A stretch of 64,000 nt of DNA from an uncultured Pelagibacteraceae bacterium (GCA_902546375.1 CACCJO010000001.1:47572-111571), one strand, 5' to 3'; shown: positions 31,661 to 40,622, numbered from the stretch's first letter. Made by a program: numbers and translations. Notes: generated by a model not told the origin, from the sequence alone.

Positions 31661-31885
31661 ATGAAAAAAAAAATTCACCCTAATTATCATTCAATAAAAG
31701 TTGAAATGACTGATGGAACTCAATTTGAAACTAGATCAACTTGGGGAAAAGAGGGTGATTTACTAAAATTAGAAATTGATCCAAAATCTCACTCTGCATG
31801 GACTGGCGGAAAACAAAAGTTGATGGACAAAGGAAGAATAAGTAAATTTAACAAAAAATTTCAAAACTTTAAAAGTGAAAAATAA
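31661..31885 (+). CDS. rpmE: 50S ribosomal protein L31 (cysteine-free type)
   Basis: A 74-residue L31: [21 protein letters not shown] and [12 protein letters not shown] are family motifs. The CxxC zinc-binding motif of the C+ type is absent, as is usual for alphaproteobacterial L31, so it should fold without zinc. The upstream gap is short and lacks a Shine-Dalgarno, and trcR starts 3 bp after its stop, suggesting coupled expression. Confidence 0.95.
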   Translation: MKKKIHPNYHSIKVEMTDGTQFETRSTWGKEGDLLKLEIDPKSHSAWTGGKQKLMDKGRISKFNKKFQNFKSEK

Positions 31886-31888
31886 TTA

Positions 31889-32458
31889 ATGTCTAATGCA
31901 CCATTAATGCCAATGGCAACGGCCGTTTGGCTTGTAGAAAACACCACCTTAACTTTTAAACAAATTGCAGAGTTCTGTAAGCTACATGTTGTTGAAGTTC
32001 AAGGAATAGCTGATGGAGAAGTAGCCAAAGGTATTAAAGGATATAATCCTATAATTGCTGGTCAACTTACTAGAGATGAGATTAACTTATCATCTAAAGA
32101 TGAGAGTAGACCTTTGCAAATTCAAAATACTGACGTTGAAATATCTTTTTCTGAAAAAAAGAACAAGAAATATATTCCACTATCAAAAAGACAAGATAAG
32201 CCAGACTCTGCCTTATGGTTAATTAAACACTATTCTCAACTTAAAGACTCACAAATCGCAAAATTAATTGGAATGACAAAAAATTCTGTTTCATCTATTA
32301 GGAACAAAAGTTATTGGAATTTTAATAATCTGAATTCTAAAGATCCAGTAGCGCTAGGTCTTTTTTCACAAAAAGATTTAATTGAAGCAGATGAAAAGGC
32401 GCAAAGAAGATTAAAAAGAGAAAAAAAAGAGAAAGAAAAAGCTCAAAAAAATCAATGA
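31889..32458 (+). CDS. trcR: Cell-cycle regulator TrcR (DUF1013)
   Basis: A 189-residue alphaproteobacteria-specific protein. The N-terminus MATAVWLVENTTLTFKQIA and the middle part ALWLIKHYSQLKDSQIAKL both look like helix-turn-helix segments, followed by GMTKNSVSSIRN. This matches the DUF1013/TrcR family annotated as a cell-cycle transcriptional regulator. The C-terminus is a lysine/glutamate-rich helix. The rpmE-trcR order and its place near rpsU fit a growth-linked role, but targets in this organism are unknown. Confidence 0.85.
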   Translation: MSNAPLMPMATAVWLVENTTLTFKQIAEFCKLHVVEVQGIADGEVAKGIKGYNPIIAGQLTRDEINLSSKDESRPLQIQNTDVEISFSEKKNKKYIPLSKRQDKPDSALWLIKHYSQLKDSQIAKLIGMTKNSVSSIRNKSYWNFNNLNSKDPVALGLFSQKDLIEADEKAQRRLKREKKEKEKAQKNQ

Positions 32459-32517
32459 CCCTATTAAATAAAAATTATAGACATAAAATTTTAAAAATGC
32501 TAACTAAATTCTCTTTT

Positions 32518-32522
32518 GGAGG
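32518..32522 (+). promoter_or_regulatory. Strong Shine-Dalgarno of rpsU (GGAGG)
   Basis: A perfect GGAGG, rare in this genome, is spaced 5 bp before ATT at 32528. It overlaps the only upstream conventional start codon (TTG at 32516), so it decides in favour of the ATT start. Confidence 0.75.
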
Positions 32523-32527
32523 TTGTT

Positions 32528-32722
32528 ATTAAAATAGAAGTCAAAGATAATAATGTTGAGCAAGCGTTAAGAGTTTTAAAAAGAAAACTCCAACGTGATG
32601 GTTTTTTTAAAATAATAAAATTGAAGAACACCTACGAAAAACCCTCAGAGAAAAAAAAGAGAATTTTACAGGAAAATATTAAGAGAGTAAAAAAACTCAA
32701 TAAACTAAGAAATAGAATTTAG
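32528..32722 (+). CDS. rpsU: 30S ribosomal protein S21, apparent AUU start
   Basis: Small-subunit protein S21 (64 residues from 32528). VKDNNVEQALRVLKRKLQRDG and YEKPSEKKKR are family signatures. There is no ATG, GTG or TTG at the expected start. The only conventional start, TTG at 32516, precedes and overlaps the perfect GGAGG at 32518-32522, which would leave it without a ribosome-binding site. Five bases after that GGAGG is ATT (32528), and the residue it encodes aligns with the initiator methionine of other alphaproteobacterial S21 proteins. Translation from AUU is therefore likely. The tRNA-fMet gene begins 6 bp after its stop. Confidence 0.88.
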   Translation: MKIEVKDNNVEQALRVLKRKLQRDGFFKIIKLKNTYEKPSEKKKRILQENIKRVKKLNKLRNRI

Positions 32723-32728
32723 AAATAT

Positions 32729-32805
<77 letters not shown>

Positions 32806-32848
32806 AATAATTAAATTAACTTTTTTTATAAATCTTTTATTATAAATT

Positions 32849-33556
32849 GTGAACAATATATCTTTGATTATACCTCTTTATAATGAGGAAAATAGGATTA
32901 AAAAAAATCTTCACCTTATTCAAAATTTTTTAAAAAAAAAAAAGAATGAAGTTATTTTTGTTAATGATGGAAGTAATGATAACTCAGATAAAATTATTAA
33001 AAAATTTAAATCAAAAAATGAAAATAAAAGATTAATCACATATATATCTTATAAAAAAAATGTAGGAAAGGGTTATGCTGTCAAAAAAGGAGTTCTTAAG
33101 TCTAAAAAAGAATGGATTTTAATTTGTGATTTAGATATGTCAGTTCAACCGAGTCAAATAGATATTTGGTATAAGAAAAATCTTATTTCAAAAAAAAATG
33201 AGGCTTATTTTGCATCCAGAAAACATTCATTATCAAATATCAAAACTTCTTTTTTTAGAAAAGTATTGGGTTTTATTTTCAACTTAGTCATTTTTATTCT
33301 TTTTGGGATTAAAATTAAAGATACTCAATGTGGATTTAAATTATTTAATAAAAAATACGCAAAATCTATATTTCGTGAGATTAGATCTTATAGATTTTCA
33401 TTCGATGTTGAACTAGTCTTGTTATTAAAAAAAAAAAATATCAAGATAAGAGAATTACCAGTAAACTGGGTGCATAAAAGCGGAAGTAAACTTAACATTT
33501 TTTATGACATGCCATTAATGTTATATGACCTTTTAAAAATTAAATTTAGAGGTTAA
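32849..33556 (+). CDS. GT2 glycosyltransferase, dolichyl/polyprenyl-phosphate glucosyltransferase-like
   Basis: A 235-residue GT-A fold enzyme. SLIIPLYNEENRI at 5-17, FVNDGSNDNSDKI at 37-49 and the metal-binding DLD at 94-96 are clear. KDTQCGFKLF and YRFSFDVELVLLLK match ALG5/DPM1-type transferases, which load a sugar onto a polyprenyl phosphate carrier. The start is a GTG at 32849. Such lipid-linked sugars feed GT-C enzymes, and a large polytopic protein lies two genes away. It stands at the left edge of the accessory cassette, immediately after tRNA-fMet, and abuts the following methyltransferase. Confidence 0.85.
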   Translation: MNNISLIIPLYNEENRIKKNLHLIQNFLKKKKNEVIFVNDGSNDNSDKIIKKFKSKNENKRLITYISYKKNVGKGYAVKKGVLKSKKEWILICDLDMSVQPSQIDIWYKKNLISKKNEAYFASRKHSLSNIKTSFFRKVLGFIFNLVIFILFGIKIKDTQCGFKLFNKKYAKSIFREIRSYRFSFDVELVLLLKKKNIKIRELPVNWVHKSGSKLNIFYDMPLMLYDLLKIKFRG

Positions 33557-34195
33557 ATGAAAAACTTGATATTAAAATTCAAATTTTTTTATAGACTTTA
33601 TCAAAAAGTAATAAGGAGGAGGAGGAGTGAATATGACTTTATAAGATATGTCTTTAATCAAACTGAAAAAGTGAATGTATTAGACCTTTGCTGTGGAGAT
33701 AGCTATGTATTAAATTTTATTAACAATAATATTGAAAATTATATCGGTGTAGATAATAATGAAAATTATCTTAAAAACTCTAAGTTAAAATACCCAAAAT
33801 TCAAATTTATAAATTCTAACGTTGAAAATATAAACAAGATTAAAGAATTAGATTTAAACAACATTAATTTTATTTTTCTTAATGGAGCTATCCATCATTT
33901 AGATGACGACATTGTGGAAAATTTACTGAGTTTTTTAAATAAGAAATACCCTAGTGCTAAGTATTTAACTATAGATCCAATTATTTATAATAATAAATTT
34001 TTAAACAAAATTATGATCAATTTTGATAGAGGTGATTTCATTAGAGATACAAATAAATACAAAATATTGATGAAAAAATTTGACTCTTTTATAACTGACG
34101 ATTTTTTTATAATGAGTTTTAAATTAATATTTCATTATAAGAACATAGATTTAGAAAAAATTTATAAAAATTGGAAAAACTCACACATCAATTAA
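33557..34195 (+). CDS. Class I SAM-dependent methyltransferase
   Basis: A 212-residue enzyme with the SAM-binding motif VLDLCCGDS at 41-49, an acidic GVDNN after the second strand, and FLNGAIHHLDDD near 111-122 as motif-post-II. It has the form of a Methyltransf_11/12-type small-molecule methyltransferase. The substrate is unknown. The neighbouring GT2 suggests a sugar or lipid-linked intermediate. Its 3' end overlaps the convergent membrane-protein gene by 8 bp. Confidence 0.75.
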   Translation: MKNLILKFKFFYRLYQKVIRRRRSEYDFIRYVFNQTEKVNVLDLCCGDSYVLNFINNNIENYIGVDNNENYLKNSKLKYPKFKFINSNVENINKIKELDLNNINFIFLNGAIHHLDDDIVENLLSFLNKKYPSAKYLTIDPIIYNNKFLNKIMINFDRGDFIRDTNKYKILMKKFDSFITDDFFIMSFKLIFHYKNIDLEKIYKNWKNSHIN

Positions 34196-36278
34196 ATTCA
34201 ATTTCCTCAACTAATATTCCTAAAAGTCTACCATCAATGCTAGTAAGTTTAGATAGCGGTGTTGATGGATTCAATATATTGAATGTAATTATATTAACAC
34301 CATTAAAAAGATAATCTTCAATTTTTTCAAGATTAATTTTTTTACTCTTTAAATCTAAAGAGATCTCTTTATAATTTTTATCATTTATCAGAATTTTTAT
34401 TCTTAAATCCTCATTATGGTCAGTAAAAACTTGCTTTAAAAAGACATTAATTGTCTCAATTTTTGTATCTTGTAATCTAAAAATAAAGCTTGAAAAATAT
34501 CCTTCAGACCAAACGCCACTTGCACCTATGCTTCTCCCATAATTTGGATGTGACCAACCTAGCCCCAAAATTCCATCTTTAGAATTTTCTTTAATTTTAA
34601 TTTTTTCGTTGTTAACTACCCTAGCCTCTACTGATTCTAATTTTGCTAAATCGTTTTTTGACATCAATTTTTTTTGTCCAGGTAAAAGTGTCCAAAATCC
34701 ATTTCTCTTAAAAAATCCATGATCACTTTCTTGAAATAAAAATTTTATATGTCTAAGATGATCTTGATTTTCAATCACAAAAACTTTATTTAAATCTATT
34801 TCTTTTAGCATCAATTTTTTTACAAATTTTGATCTATATTCTGATGCAATTTCTCTATTGTATCTACCTAAGCGGAAATAATTTGTGCTTTCAAAATTAT
34901 TATCTATTAAAAGATTTGATATAAGTCTAAATGATTCTGTTCTATTAGAAATCTTTGTAGTTGAAATATTTGTATAATTTTCTGATATAAATTTCCAAAT
35001 TGGATCATTCAACTCATTATCTCTAACTCTTTTCTCTTTAAATAAATTTGTGTTTAAGGAATTTGAAAAATCAAAAATTTGAATCAATAAAAAAATAAAC
35101 AGAAAAAAAGAATGACTTTTTTGCATTAGATTATAAAATTTGTAAATACTAAAAATAATAATTATGTAATAAACGGGCCAAATTAATCTGCCAGAGGCAC
35201 GTAAAACACTTAGAGGTGCGTAGAGAAAATTCGGTAAATCTATACTTACAAGATTAAAAGAACCAAAACTAATATTATTGCTTAATGCCAATAAAAACAA
35301 AAACAAACACAATGAAAAGTATTTGTAATTTATTTGAATATTAATCAAATTTTTAATTTTCGTTACTGTCAAATAAAAGATGAGAATTAGAATTCCAAGA
35401 CCAAGATATGCAAATCCCTCTCTCTCTCCACTAAAATTATAAATATCAGGTAAAATTATCGACCAGTCATTTGACTTTGATGATGGCATAGGATCAATAA
35501 AACTTAAAAAATTTGTTTTGTAATAACCATAACCAAAACCTAATGCATCTGTTGCTGGAATATGAAAATATCCCACAAAATACATTGCAATTATCAAAAA
35601 CAAAAATACTAAAAAATTTTCTTTAAAAAGATTGTATGTAAATCTTAGATTATTATTAAAAAAGGAAAAAAAAAGGTTCATAAATATTAGTATTATAGTG
35701 AAATAAAAATGAACAAGTGAAGAAAATACGATTAACAAAATTTTTTTAGTTAATACATTCTTCTGATTTTTATCTATATCTAAAAAAATTGCAGCAAGGA
35801 TCAACCAATGTGCTCCTAAAGATAAATGAAGATTTAACCTATAAATTAGAATTGGAGATATTAAAAAGAAAAGTCCAGATATAAGAGAATACGAATTATT
35901 TTTTGTAAAAAAATAAATTATTTTATAGCCAAACAAAAATTGAAGAGAGAAACAAAGGATTATCCAGATAGAAAAAAAATGAAAATTCTCAGGTAACGTT
36001 GAATTTAATAACTTTGAGATTAAAGAAAAAATTGGAACTGCACCTGAAAACACAATCGAATTTGGAATTTCACCATAATTTGGATTTAATCCAATAGGGA
36101 ATCTCCAATTATCATTTAAAAAAAATTTAAAAGCTAACAAATCACTCTTTAAATCGTATGAGGTAAACCAATCCGTATTTTCTAAGCCAATATTAGATAA
36201 TCCAAGAAATAATATAGTAAAAATAAACCCAATCAAAAAACTTAAAGAAAAAATTAATACCTCAGATTTGTTTATCAT
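34188..36278 (-). CDS. Large polytopic membrane protein, GT-C-like (DUF6311-like)
   Basis: A 696-residue protein with about 11-12 hydrophobic segments in the first 400 residues and a soluble C-terminal part of about 280 residues. The early sequence NDNWRFPIGLNPNYGEIPNS and the first periplasmic loop with ENTDW (acidic, GT-C-like) resemble DUF6311 proteins, thought to be GT-C glycosyltransferases. That similarity is from memory and not verified. With the flanking GT2 and methyltransferases it probably adds or modifies surface sugars. It is the only minus-strand gene of the cassette. Confidence 0.7.
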   Translation of the reverse strand: MINKSEVLIFSLSFLIGFIFTILFLGLSNIGLENTDWFTSYDLKSDLLAFKFFLNDNWRFPIGLNPNYGEIPNSIVFSGAVPIFSLISKLLNSTLPENFHFFSIWIILCFSLQFLFGYKIIYFFTKNNSYSLISGLFFLISPILIYRLNLHLSLGAHWLILAAIFLDIDKNQKNVLTKKILLIVFSSLVHFYFTIILIFMNLFFSFFNNNLRFTYNLFKENFLVFLFLIIAMYFVGYFHIPATDALGFGYGYYKTNFLSFIDPMPSSKSNDWSIILPDIYNFSGEREGFAYLGLGILILIFYLTVTKIKNLINIQINYKYFSLCLFLFLLALSNNISFGSFNLVSIDLPNFLYAPLSVLRASGRLIWPVYYIIIIFSIYKFYNLMQKSHSFFLFIFLLIQIFDFSNSLNTNLFKEKRVRDNELNDPIWKFISENYTNISTTKISNRTESFRLISNLLIDNNFESTNYFRLGRYNREIASEYRSKFVKKLMLKEIDLNKVFVIENQDHLRHIKFLFQESDHGFFKRNGFWTLLPGQKKLMSKNDLAKLESVEARVVNNEKIKIKENSKDGILGLGWSHPNYGRSIGASGVWSEGYFSSFIFRLQDTKIETINVFLKQVFTDHNEDLRIKILINDKNYKEISLDLKSKKINLEKIEDYLFNGVNIITFNILNPSTPLSKLTSIDGRLLGILVEEIEFN

Positions 36279-36324
36279 TCTTATTGATAATTTTTAAAAT
36301 ACGCTTAATTTGCAACAATATTAT

Positions 36325-36999
36325 ATGTATAAAAAAGAAATATTTAGAGATCTAGATAAAAAATATAATTCCCATCTCTATACAGGTTTTTTAGGTATCT
36401 TAATGAACTACTGTCATAAAAAGCTTGAAAATTTCCAAAAAAAAGAGGCTTATGATAAAATTTTAGAGATTGGGGCTGGCAGTGCACCTCACATAAAATA
36501 TCTATCACATGATTATAACGAGTATCATATTGTAGATACCTCTGACTATGCTGATGAAATTTATAAAAATGAAAAAAATTCAAAAATAAAGTTTAAAAAA
36601 TATGATGGACGTAAATTACCTTACGATAATGATTATTTTGATAGAATTATAATTTCTCACTGCTTGGAGCATATTTTAAATCCTGAAGAATTTATTTTTG
36701 AAATGATGAGTAAATTAAAAAAAGGGGGTGTTTTATCAATAGCATTACCTACAGATCCTGGATTTGCATGGCGATTGGGTAGATTGATGATAAGACTATT
36801 TTCAATAAGAAAAACTTACAATATTTCTGGAGAGGAATATGAATATATAAATGCAACAGAACATATAAACTCTGTATTCAACTTACGATCAATTATAAGA
36901 TTTCATTTTAAAAATTCAATATATGAGGATTTTCTTCCATTAAAAATTAAATCTCCTGACTTAAATTTATTCTATAACGTTCAGATTTATAAAAACTAA
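36325..36999 (+). CDS. Class I SAM-dependent methyltransferase
   Basis: Translation probably begins at the ATG at 36325 (MYKKEIFRDL). A TTG five codons upstream also lies in frame. ILEIGAGSAPH around residues 46-56 is the SAM loop, IVDTSDYADEI the second acidic strand, and IISHCLEHILNPEEF the following motif typical of Methyltransf_11. It is divergent from the large membrane protein across about 46 bp, and its 3' end overlaps the transaldolase gene by 4 bp on the opposite strand. The acceptor is unknown, likely a glycan or lipid-linked sugar. Confidence 0.75.
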   Translation: MYKKEIFRDLDKKYNSHLYTGFLGILMNYCHKKLENFQKKEAYDKILEIGAGSAPHIKYLSHDYNEYHIVDTSDYADEIYKNEKNSKIKFKKYDGRKLPYDNDYFDRIIISHCLEHILNPEEFIFEMMSKLKKGGVLSIALPTDPGFAWRLGRLMIRLFSIRKTYNISGEEYEYINATEHINSVFNLRSIIRFHFKNSIYEDFLPLKIKSPDLNLFYNVQIYKN

Positions 37000-37691
37000 A
37001 GTTTAAATTTAGAAATTTTACTATCAATTAAAAAAGTTCTTACTGTATCAATTGTTAATGAATTATATGATTTTCCAAATTTTTCAATTTTTTCGATTAT
37101 TTTTGGTGGTATTGTAATTATATGACACCCTAGTTGTTTAGCTTGTAAATAGTTGTATGGCTCTCTTACACTTGCCCATAAAATTTCCACATTTTTAAAT
37201 GCTTTAGAAATTGAAATACTTTTTTTAAATTCTGGAATTGGATCTTTTCCTGTATCTGCTGCCCTACCAGCAAAAATTGAAATTATTACTTTTGATTTTT
37301 TGTTTAAACATTTTAAAATTTTTTTAGTCTGATAAGCATTATATACAGCTGTAATGTTTAATTTGATATTTCTACTATTTAATTCTTTAATAATTTTACC
37401 CATAAAAACACCCTTTGAATTTACTACAGGTATTTTTACATAAACATTTGTGCCCCAAGATTTGATAATCAAAGCTTGTCTTCTTATTGAGTTATAGTCG
37501 TCACCAAACACTTCAAATGAAATAGGTTTATTGCAAACTTTTAATATTTTTTTTGAATAGTTTTGATAATTTTTCGCACCCGCCAATCTCATAAGGCTCG
37601 GGTTAGTTGTGAAACCTTTCACAATTTTTTTTTTAGTAAATTTCTTTATTAGTTTTATATCTGCAATATCACAAAATATTTTTGTGCTCAT
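36996..37691 (-). CDS. tal: Transaldolase (small TalC/FSA-like form)
   Basis: A 231-residue TIM-barrel aldolase. GFTTNPSL at 26-33 is the family signature and YVKIPVVN places the Schiff-base lysine at K86, close to K85 of E. coli FSA. IFAGRAADTGKDP near 140 is seen in short transaldolases of marine bacteria and cyanobacteria. Whether the true activity is transaldolase or fructose-6-phosphate aldolase needs biochemical data. With tkt elsewhere in the window it would close the non-oxidative pentose phosphate route. It marks the right edge of the cassette and is followed by pntB. Confidence 0.8.
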   Translation of the reverse strand: MSTKIFCDIADIKLIKKFTKKKIVKGFTTNPSLMRLAGAKNYQNYSKKILKVCNKPISFEVFGDDYNSIRRQALIIKSWGTNVYVKIPVVNSKGVFMGKIIKELNSRNIKLNITAVYNAYQTKKILKCLNKKSKVIISIFAGRAADTGKDPIPEFKKSISISKAFKNVEILWASVREPYNYLQAKQLGCHIITIPPKIIEKIEKFGKSYNSLTIDTVRTFLIDSKISKFKL

Positions 37692-37701
37692 TTAATATTA
37701 A

Positions 37702-39099
37702 TTATAAATTTTTTGTTATATCTTCAGTCATTTTTTTTGCATCTGCAAATAACATCAAAGTATTTTCTTTATAGAATAGATCATTATCAATACCTGCGTA
37801 TCCTGGGGATAAACTTCTTTTTACAAATAACACTGATTTACATTTTTCTACATCCAGAACTGGCATTCCATAAATAGGACTTTGGGGGTCAGTTTTAGCA
37901 ACTGGGTTGGTTACATCGTTTGCGCCGATTACAAATGCTACATCTGCATTAGCAAAATCATTATTAATTTCTTCTAATTCAAATACCTCATCATATGGAA
38001 CATTAGCCTCAGCTAATAACACATTCATATGGCCAGGCATTCTTCCAGCAACAGGATGAATTGCATAGGAAACTTTTATGTCATTCTTTTTTAATGTATC
38101 AACCATTTCTCTTAAAGCATGTTGTGCTTGGGCTACCGCCATCCCATATCCTGGAACAATTATAACTGATGAAGCATTTTTCATTAGAAATGCAGCATCA
38201 TCAGCATTACCACTTTTTACTGGTCTTTGCTCTTTATTTGCAGAGCTGGTACTACTATCTGTTGCTCCAAATCCTCCTAAAATAACATTAAAGAATGAAC
38301 GATTCATGCCTTTACACATTATGTAAGATAAAATTGCACCAGATGAACCTACGAGTGCTCCAGTAATTATCAATGCAGTATTCTCAAGAGTAAATCCAAT
38401 TCCTGCAGCTGCCCACCCAGAATATGAATTTAGCATTGAGATTACAACTGGCATATCAGCTCCACCAATTGGTATAATTAAAAGAAATCCAATTAAAAAG
38501 GATACTGCCAATAAAATCCAAAATAAATTAGATGACTGTGAGGCACATAATAAATAAATCAGAATAATTATAGAGATAAGAATTATTGCATTAAGTGGAT
38601 GCTGACCTTTGAATACAATAGGTGAGCCAGACATAATTCCTTGAAGCTTTAAAAAAGCGATAATAGACCCTGAAAAAGTTATCGCTCCAACTGCTGCTCC
38701 AATTGACATTTCAATTAAACTACCAAGTTTAATATCTCCTCTTACTCCAAGATTAAATGCTTCAGGATTTACAAAGGCTGAAATTGCTACAAAGACTGCT
38801 GCTAAACCTACCAAGCTATGAAAGCCAGCAACTAATTCTGGCATTGCAGTCATTGGTATTCTGTAGGCTATGAATGCTCCAATTGAACCTCCAATCAATA
38901 TAAATATTAAAACAAAAATGAAACCTGTTGAAAAATTACCTATTGATAAAAAAGTTACTGTGATAGCAATAATCATTCCCAAAATTCCAAATAAATTACC
39001 TTGTCTCGAAGTTTCGGGAGAAGATAAACCTCTCAATGCAAGAATGAATAGTACCCCAGAAATTAAATAGAAAATTGCTGATAAATTCGCTGATATCAT
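37702..39099 (-). CDS. pntB: NAD(P) transhydrogenase subunit beta
   Basis: Proton-translocating transhydrogenase that moves hydride between NADH and NADP using the proton gradient. The 465-residue protein has about nine membrane helices in the first 280 residues and a C-terminal NADP-binding domain (about 285-465) with GYGMAVAQAQHALREM near 322 and AIHPVAGRMPGHMNVLLAE. It overlaps the pntA C-terminal subunit gene by one base, so the three pnt genes form an operon. It supplies NADPH, which streamlined oligotrophs with few other sources use heavily. Confidence 0.95.
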   Translation of the reverse strand: MISANLSAIFYLISGVLFILALRGLSSPETSRQGNLFGILGMIIAITVTFLSIGNFSTGFIFVLIFILIGGSIGAFIAYRIPMTAMPELVAGFHSLVGLAAVFVAISAFVNPEAFNLGVRGDIKLGSLIEMSIGAAVGAITFSGSIIAFLKLQGIMSGSPIVFKGQHPLNAIILISIIILIYLLCASQSSNLFWILLAVSFLIGFLLIIPIGGADMPVVISMLNSYSGWAAAGIGFTLENTALIITGALVGSSGAILSYIMCKGMNRSFFNVILGGFGATDSSTSSANKEQRPVKSGNADDAAFLMKNASSVIIVPGYGMAVAQAQHALREMVDTLKKNDIKVSYAIHPVAGRMPGHMNVLLAEANVPYDEVFELEEINNDFANADVAFVIGANDVTNPVAKTDPQSPIYGMPVLDVEKCKSVLFVKRSLSPGYAGIDNDLFYKENTLMLFADAKKMTEDITKNL

Positions 39100-39407
39100 T
39101 ATTTATCCTTTTTCTTTTTTTTATACATTGCTAACATTCTTTGAGTTACAAGGAACCCACCAAAAATATTTATTGCTGCTAATGCTATAGCTAAAAAACC
39201 AAAAATACTTGAAGTGTTAAATATACTTTCTGAATTTCCAGATAATCCTGCAATTATAGCACCAACAATAATTACAGATGAGATAGCATTAGTAACTGAC
39301 ATCAAAGGTGTATGCAAAGATGGAGTTACGCTCCAAACTACATAGTACCCAACAAATATTGACAGGATAAATATGCTCAATCTAAAAATTAAAGGATCTA
39401 TTTCCAT
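39099..39407 (-). CDS. pntAB: NAD(P) transhydrogenase subunit alpha, membrane part
   Basis: A 102-residue membrane protein with about four helices. SVTPSLHTPLMSVTNAIS and FLVTQRMLAMYKKKK are the conserved end of the alpha subunit. In E. coli the NAD-binding and membrane domains are one polypeptide, but here they are separate genes, as in many alphaproteobacteria. The gene lies 1 bp after the NAD-binding subunit and shares one base with pntB. Confidence 0.95.
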   Translation of the reverse strand: MEIDPLIFRLSIFILSIFVGYYVVWSVTPSLHTPLMSVTNAISSVIIVGAIIAGLSGNSESIFNTSSIFGFLAIALAAINIFGGFLVTQRMLAMYKKKKKDK

Positions 39408-39408
39408 A

Positions 39409-40497
39409 TTATTTAATTAATGTTTTTTCAATTATTTCATCTTCTAGATTAATGTTTATTTTTTTATCCTTTTTATCAAATAAATTATCTACAAAATTAA
39501 ACACATTTTTTGCATATAGACTAGATGATGAAATAGGTAATTTATTTAAAATATTACTTTCTCCCATTATTTTAACTCCATTTTTTTCAATAATTTTATT
39601 AGCTTCTGTAAAAGCTGTGTTTCCACCTTGAATTGCAGCTAAGTCATAAATTACTGAACCAGGTTGCATATCATTAATCATATTGTCTTTAACAATTAAT
39701 GGAGCTTTTTTCCCGGGAATTAAAGCCGTGCAAATTACAATATCAATTTTTTTTAAGGTTTCAGTTAATAGTTCCTCTTGTCTATTCTTGAAATCCTCTG
39801 AAGCCTCTTTTGCATATCCACCTTCAGTTTCAAGATTTTCAGATCCTTCAACTGTTAAAAATTTTCCACCTAAGCTTTCAACTTGCTCTTTTGAAGCCAT
39901 CCGAACATCTGTAGCAAATACTATCGCCCCCATTCTTTTTGCTGTTGCAATTGCTTGGAGCCCAGCAACTCCAGCCCCAATTACTAAGACTTTAGCAGCT
40001 GGAATTGTTCCTGCCGCTGTCATCATCATTGGTATCGCTTTTTTAAAGTTAGCAAAAGACTCTATTACAGCTTTATATCCAGCTAAATTTGCTTGTGATG
40101 ATAATATATCCATAGATTGAGCTCTTGTAATTCTTGGAAGTAATTCTAGAGAGAAGAGTTTAATTTTCTTTTTAGCTAAGCTTTCTAATTTATCTTTATT
40201 GTCATAAGGGTTTAAAACTCCAATTAATATTTGGTTTTCTTTTATTATCGAGCTTTTATCATCTGGAAGCATTCCTAATTGTACGATTATATCAGATGAA
40301 CTTAGAATCTCTTTATCATCTTTTAAAATTTTTACACCTAAATTTAAATATTCATCATCATTTATTCCAATATGACGACCATAATTTTCACTTAAAAGAA
40401 CTTCAAATCCCAAAGAAGTATATTTTTTTATAACATCAGGAGTGATAGATATTCTTTTTTCATTTTCTTGATTTTCTAAAACAGATCCGATTTTCAT
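39409..40497 (-). CDS. pntAA: NAD(P) transhydrogenase subunit alpha, NAD-binding part
   Basis: The 362-residue soluble subunit resembles alanine dehydrogenase. GSVLENQENEKRISITPDVI at the N-terminus and KVLVIGAGVAGLQAIATAK near 170 form the NAD site, and QAIATAKRMGAIVFATDVR is diagnostic. It is the first gene of the pnt operon. Upstream, the aa3 oxidase subunit IV gene and rpmJ follow the 5S rRNA with only small gaps, so the pnt transcript could in principle start near the 5S. Confidence 0.95.
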   Translation of the reverse strand: MKIGSVLENQENEKRISITPDVIKKYTSLGFEVLLSENYGRHIGINDDEYLNLGVKILKDDKEILSSSDIIVQLGMLPDDKSSIIKENQILIGVLNPYDNKDKLESLAKKKIKLFSLELLPRITRAQSMDILSSQANLAGYKAVIESFANFKKAIPMMMTAAGTIPAAKVLVIGAGVAGLQAIATAKRMGAIVFATDVRMASKEQVESLGGKFLTVEGSENLETEGGYAKEASEDFKNRQEELLTETLKKIDIVICTALIPGKKAPLIVKDNMINDMQPGSVIYDLAAIQGGNTAFTEANKIIEKNGVKIMGESNILNKLPISSSSLYAKNVFNFVDNLFDKKDKKININLEDEIIEKTLIK

Positions 40498-40506
40498 AAA
40501 AGGAAC

Positions 40507-40617
40507 TTACAATAAGAAGATGGCCATTAAAACTAATACAACTATAACAGCGACAGTTCCCCACATAACAAATTTAGTAAAATTGTTCCAAGTATTTTTG
40601 TGACTTTCATTATCCAT
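40507..40617 (-). CDS. aa3-type cytochrome c oxidase subunit IV-like peptide
   Basis: A 36-residue single-span protein, ATG at 40615-40617 and TAA at 40507-40509. HKNTWNNFTKFVMWG followed by a 16-residue hydrophobic helix matches the tiny bacterial aa3 oxidase subunit IV family (PF07835). In alphaproteobacteria such peptides accompany the oxidase or sit near pnt genes. It lies 9 bp upstream of pntAA and 5 bp downstream of rpmJ. It was recognised by eye and is too short for many gene callers, but the motif match is good. Confidence 0.8.
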   Translation of the reverse strand: MDNESHKNTWNNFTKFVMWGTVAVIVVLVLMAIFLL

Positions 40618-40622
40618 AAGGA

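Noticed and set aside
32806-37000. Phage-like integration at tRNA-fMet with attL/attR repeats.
   Set aside because: No integrase gene and no second copy of the tRNA 3' end could be seen in the flanking sequence.
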